Below are positions 23,935 to 24,586 of a stretch of DNA of 24,586 nucleotides, in pieces. The position numbers were made by a program, and so were the translations under genes. The notes under the pieces are model-generated. The model saw nothing but the letters and a program-made list of their open reading frames with translations, was not told the DNA's origin and did not search any database. This DNA comes from Akkermansiaceae bacterium UBA5020. GTDB taxonomy: Bacteria; Verrucomicrobiota; Verrucomicrobiia; Verrucomicrobiales; DEV007. Positions within the stretch are counted from its first letter, which is position 1; every line of letters starts with the position of its first letter. The stretch lies in contig DGXY01000129.1 of NCBI GenBank assembly GCA_002396885.1, positions 1-24,586 of the forward strand. The letters run 5' to 3'.

Positions 23935-24586
23935 ATGAATCCGAACCAGTTCACCAACAAGCTCCAAGAGGCTTTCCAAGCCGCCCAGTCGCTCGCCGCG
24001 TCGAGGAACCACTCCGAACTCGGGAGCGTGCATCTGTTCGCCGCGCTGCTGCGCGAATCCGATGGCGTGACCGGTCCGGTGCTGGAAAAAATCGGGGTCA
24101 ACACGACCCGTCTCGAGGCGGGGGTGAATCAGCTCCTCGACAAGAAACCTTCGGTGCAGGGCAATGCCGGCCAGCAGGTCTACTTGAGCCAGGATCTCCG
24201 CGCGGTCATGAATACGGCCGAACAGGTGAAGGAGAAAATGAAGGACGAATTCACCAGCGTGGAACACGTCCTCCTCGCCCTGATCCAAGAGGGTGCGGTC
24301 GACCTCAAGACCCTCTTCAAGGAGAACGGCATTACCGAAGCCGCTCTTTCTCAGGCGATCACCGCGATCCGCGGCAGCCACCGGGTCACTGACCAAGATC
24401 CCGAAGGGAAATACCAGACGCTCGAGAAATACGGCACCGACCTCACCGCGATCGCCCGCAAGGGGAAGATCGATCCCATCATCGGCCGGAATGACGAGAT
24501 CCGCCGGGTCATGCAGATCCTCTCTCGCCGGACGAAAAACAATCCCGTCCTCATCGGCGAACCCGGCGTCGGCAAGACCGCCATCG
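23935..24586 (+). CDS. clpB: ATP-dependent disaggregase ClpB, 5' part
   Basis: The first 217 residues are present and the gene runs off the window. The Clp-N repeat domain covers about 1-145 (MNPNQFTNKLQEAFQAAQSL, SVHLFAALL, then TSVEHVLLALIQEG). A linker with LEKYGTDLTAIARKGKIDPIIGR leads into the first AAA+ domain, with Walker A GEPGVGKT at 208-215. ClpB threads aggregated proteins through its hexameric pore together with DnaK. The start ATG has a good Shine-Dalgarno (GAGGA, 6-bp spacing), the clearest in the window. That site is partly enclosed in a small hairpin. The ClpA/ClpC alternatives are less likely because of the N-domain length and the match to the LEKYGTDLT linker of ClpB. Confidence 0.95.
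   Translation, partial: MNPNQFTNKLQEAFQAAQSLAASRNHSELGSVHLFAALLRESDGVTGPVLEKIGVNTTRLEAGVNQLLDKKPSVQGNAGQQVYLSQDLRAVMNTAEQVKEKMKDEFTSVEHVLLALIQEGAVDLKTLFKENGITEAALSQAITAIRGSHRVTDQDPEGKYQTLEKYGTDLTAIARKGKIDPIIGRNDEIRRVMQILSRRTKNNPVLIGEPGVGKTAI

Overview
The window is high-GC bacterial DNA that almost certainly comes from the Planctomycetota-Verrucomicrobiota-Chlamydiota group, most likely a Verrucomicrobiota. This is inferred from family content: DUF1501, DUF1552, PSCyt1/PSCyt2/PSD1 (DUF1549/DUF1553) and DUF1587/1592/1588/1585 proteins in tandem, a secreted sulfatase, and a PAS-AraC regulator. No rRNA or tRNA gene was seen, so the phylum cannot be fixed from a marker gene. Shine-Dalgarno sites are mostly weak, and many start choices are therefore uncertain.

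Layout. Positions 47-1354 (-) encode a Tat-exported propeller-like protein. Positions 1504-1998 (+) encode a small HCX5R protein phosphatase. Positions 2009-5925 (-) hold a DUF1552 gene followed by a DUF1592/1588/1585 haem-motif protein, overlapping by ATGA. Divergent from these, 6060-8563 (+) encodes a sulfatase and an ADP-ribosylglycohydrolase-like protein. The core is at 8581-22522. A PAS-AraC regulator (13638-14384, -) is followed by a PSD1 protein and a DUF1501 protein on the minus strand. On the plus strand, diverging from it across only about 54 bp, are PSD1-DUF1501-PSD1-DUF1501. After this come a ribbon-helix-helix/PIN toxin-antitoxin pair with palindromes in front (22544-23298), a SnoaL/NTF2-like gene (23310-23726, -) and the 5' part of clpB (23935 to the window end).

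How the parts may work together (inference). The PSD1 proteins and the DUF1592 protein carry export signals, and most carry CXXCH haem-c motifs. Their DUF1501 or DUF1552 partners carry twin-arginine leaders and alkaline-phosphatase-superfamily-like motifs. Each pair therefore looks like a periplasmic module of a redox or cytochrome-like protein plus a cofactor-dependent hydrolase-like protein of unknown substrate. The sulfatase nearby fits sulfated-polysaccharide use. The PAS-AraC protein is the obvious candidate regulator of both wings of the core.

The most unusual sequence structure is a set of degenerate tandem repeats with a 7-bp period, all inside the PSD1/DUF1501 block. Two lie in frame in the same variable linker of two different PSD1 paralogues, and two lie in front of DUF1501 genes. 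One of the linker arrays is followed by its own inverted copy. A small dyad, ACTGCGKCAGT, also sits 65-66 bp in front of two PSD1 genes.
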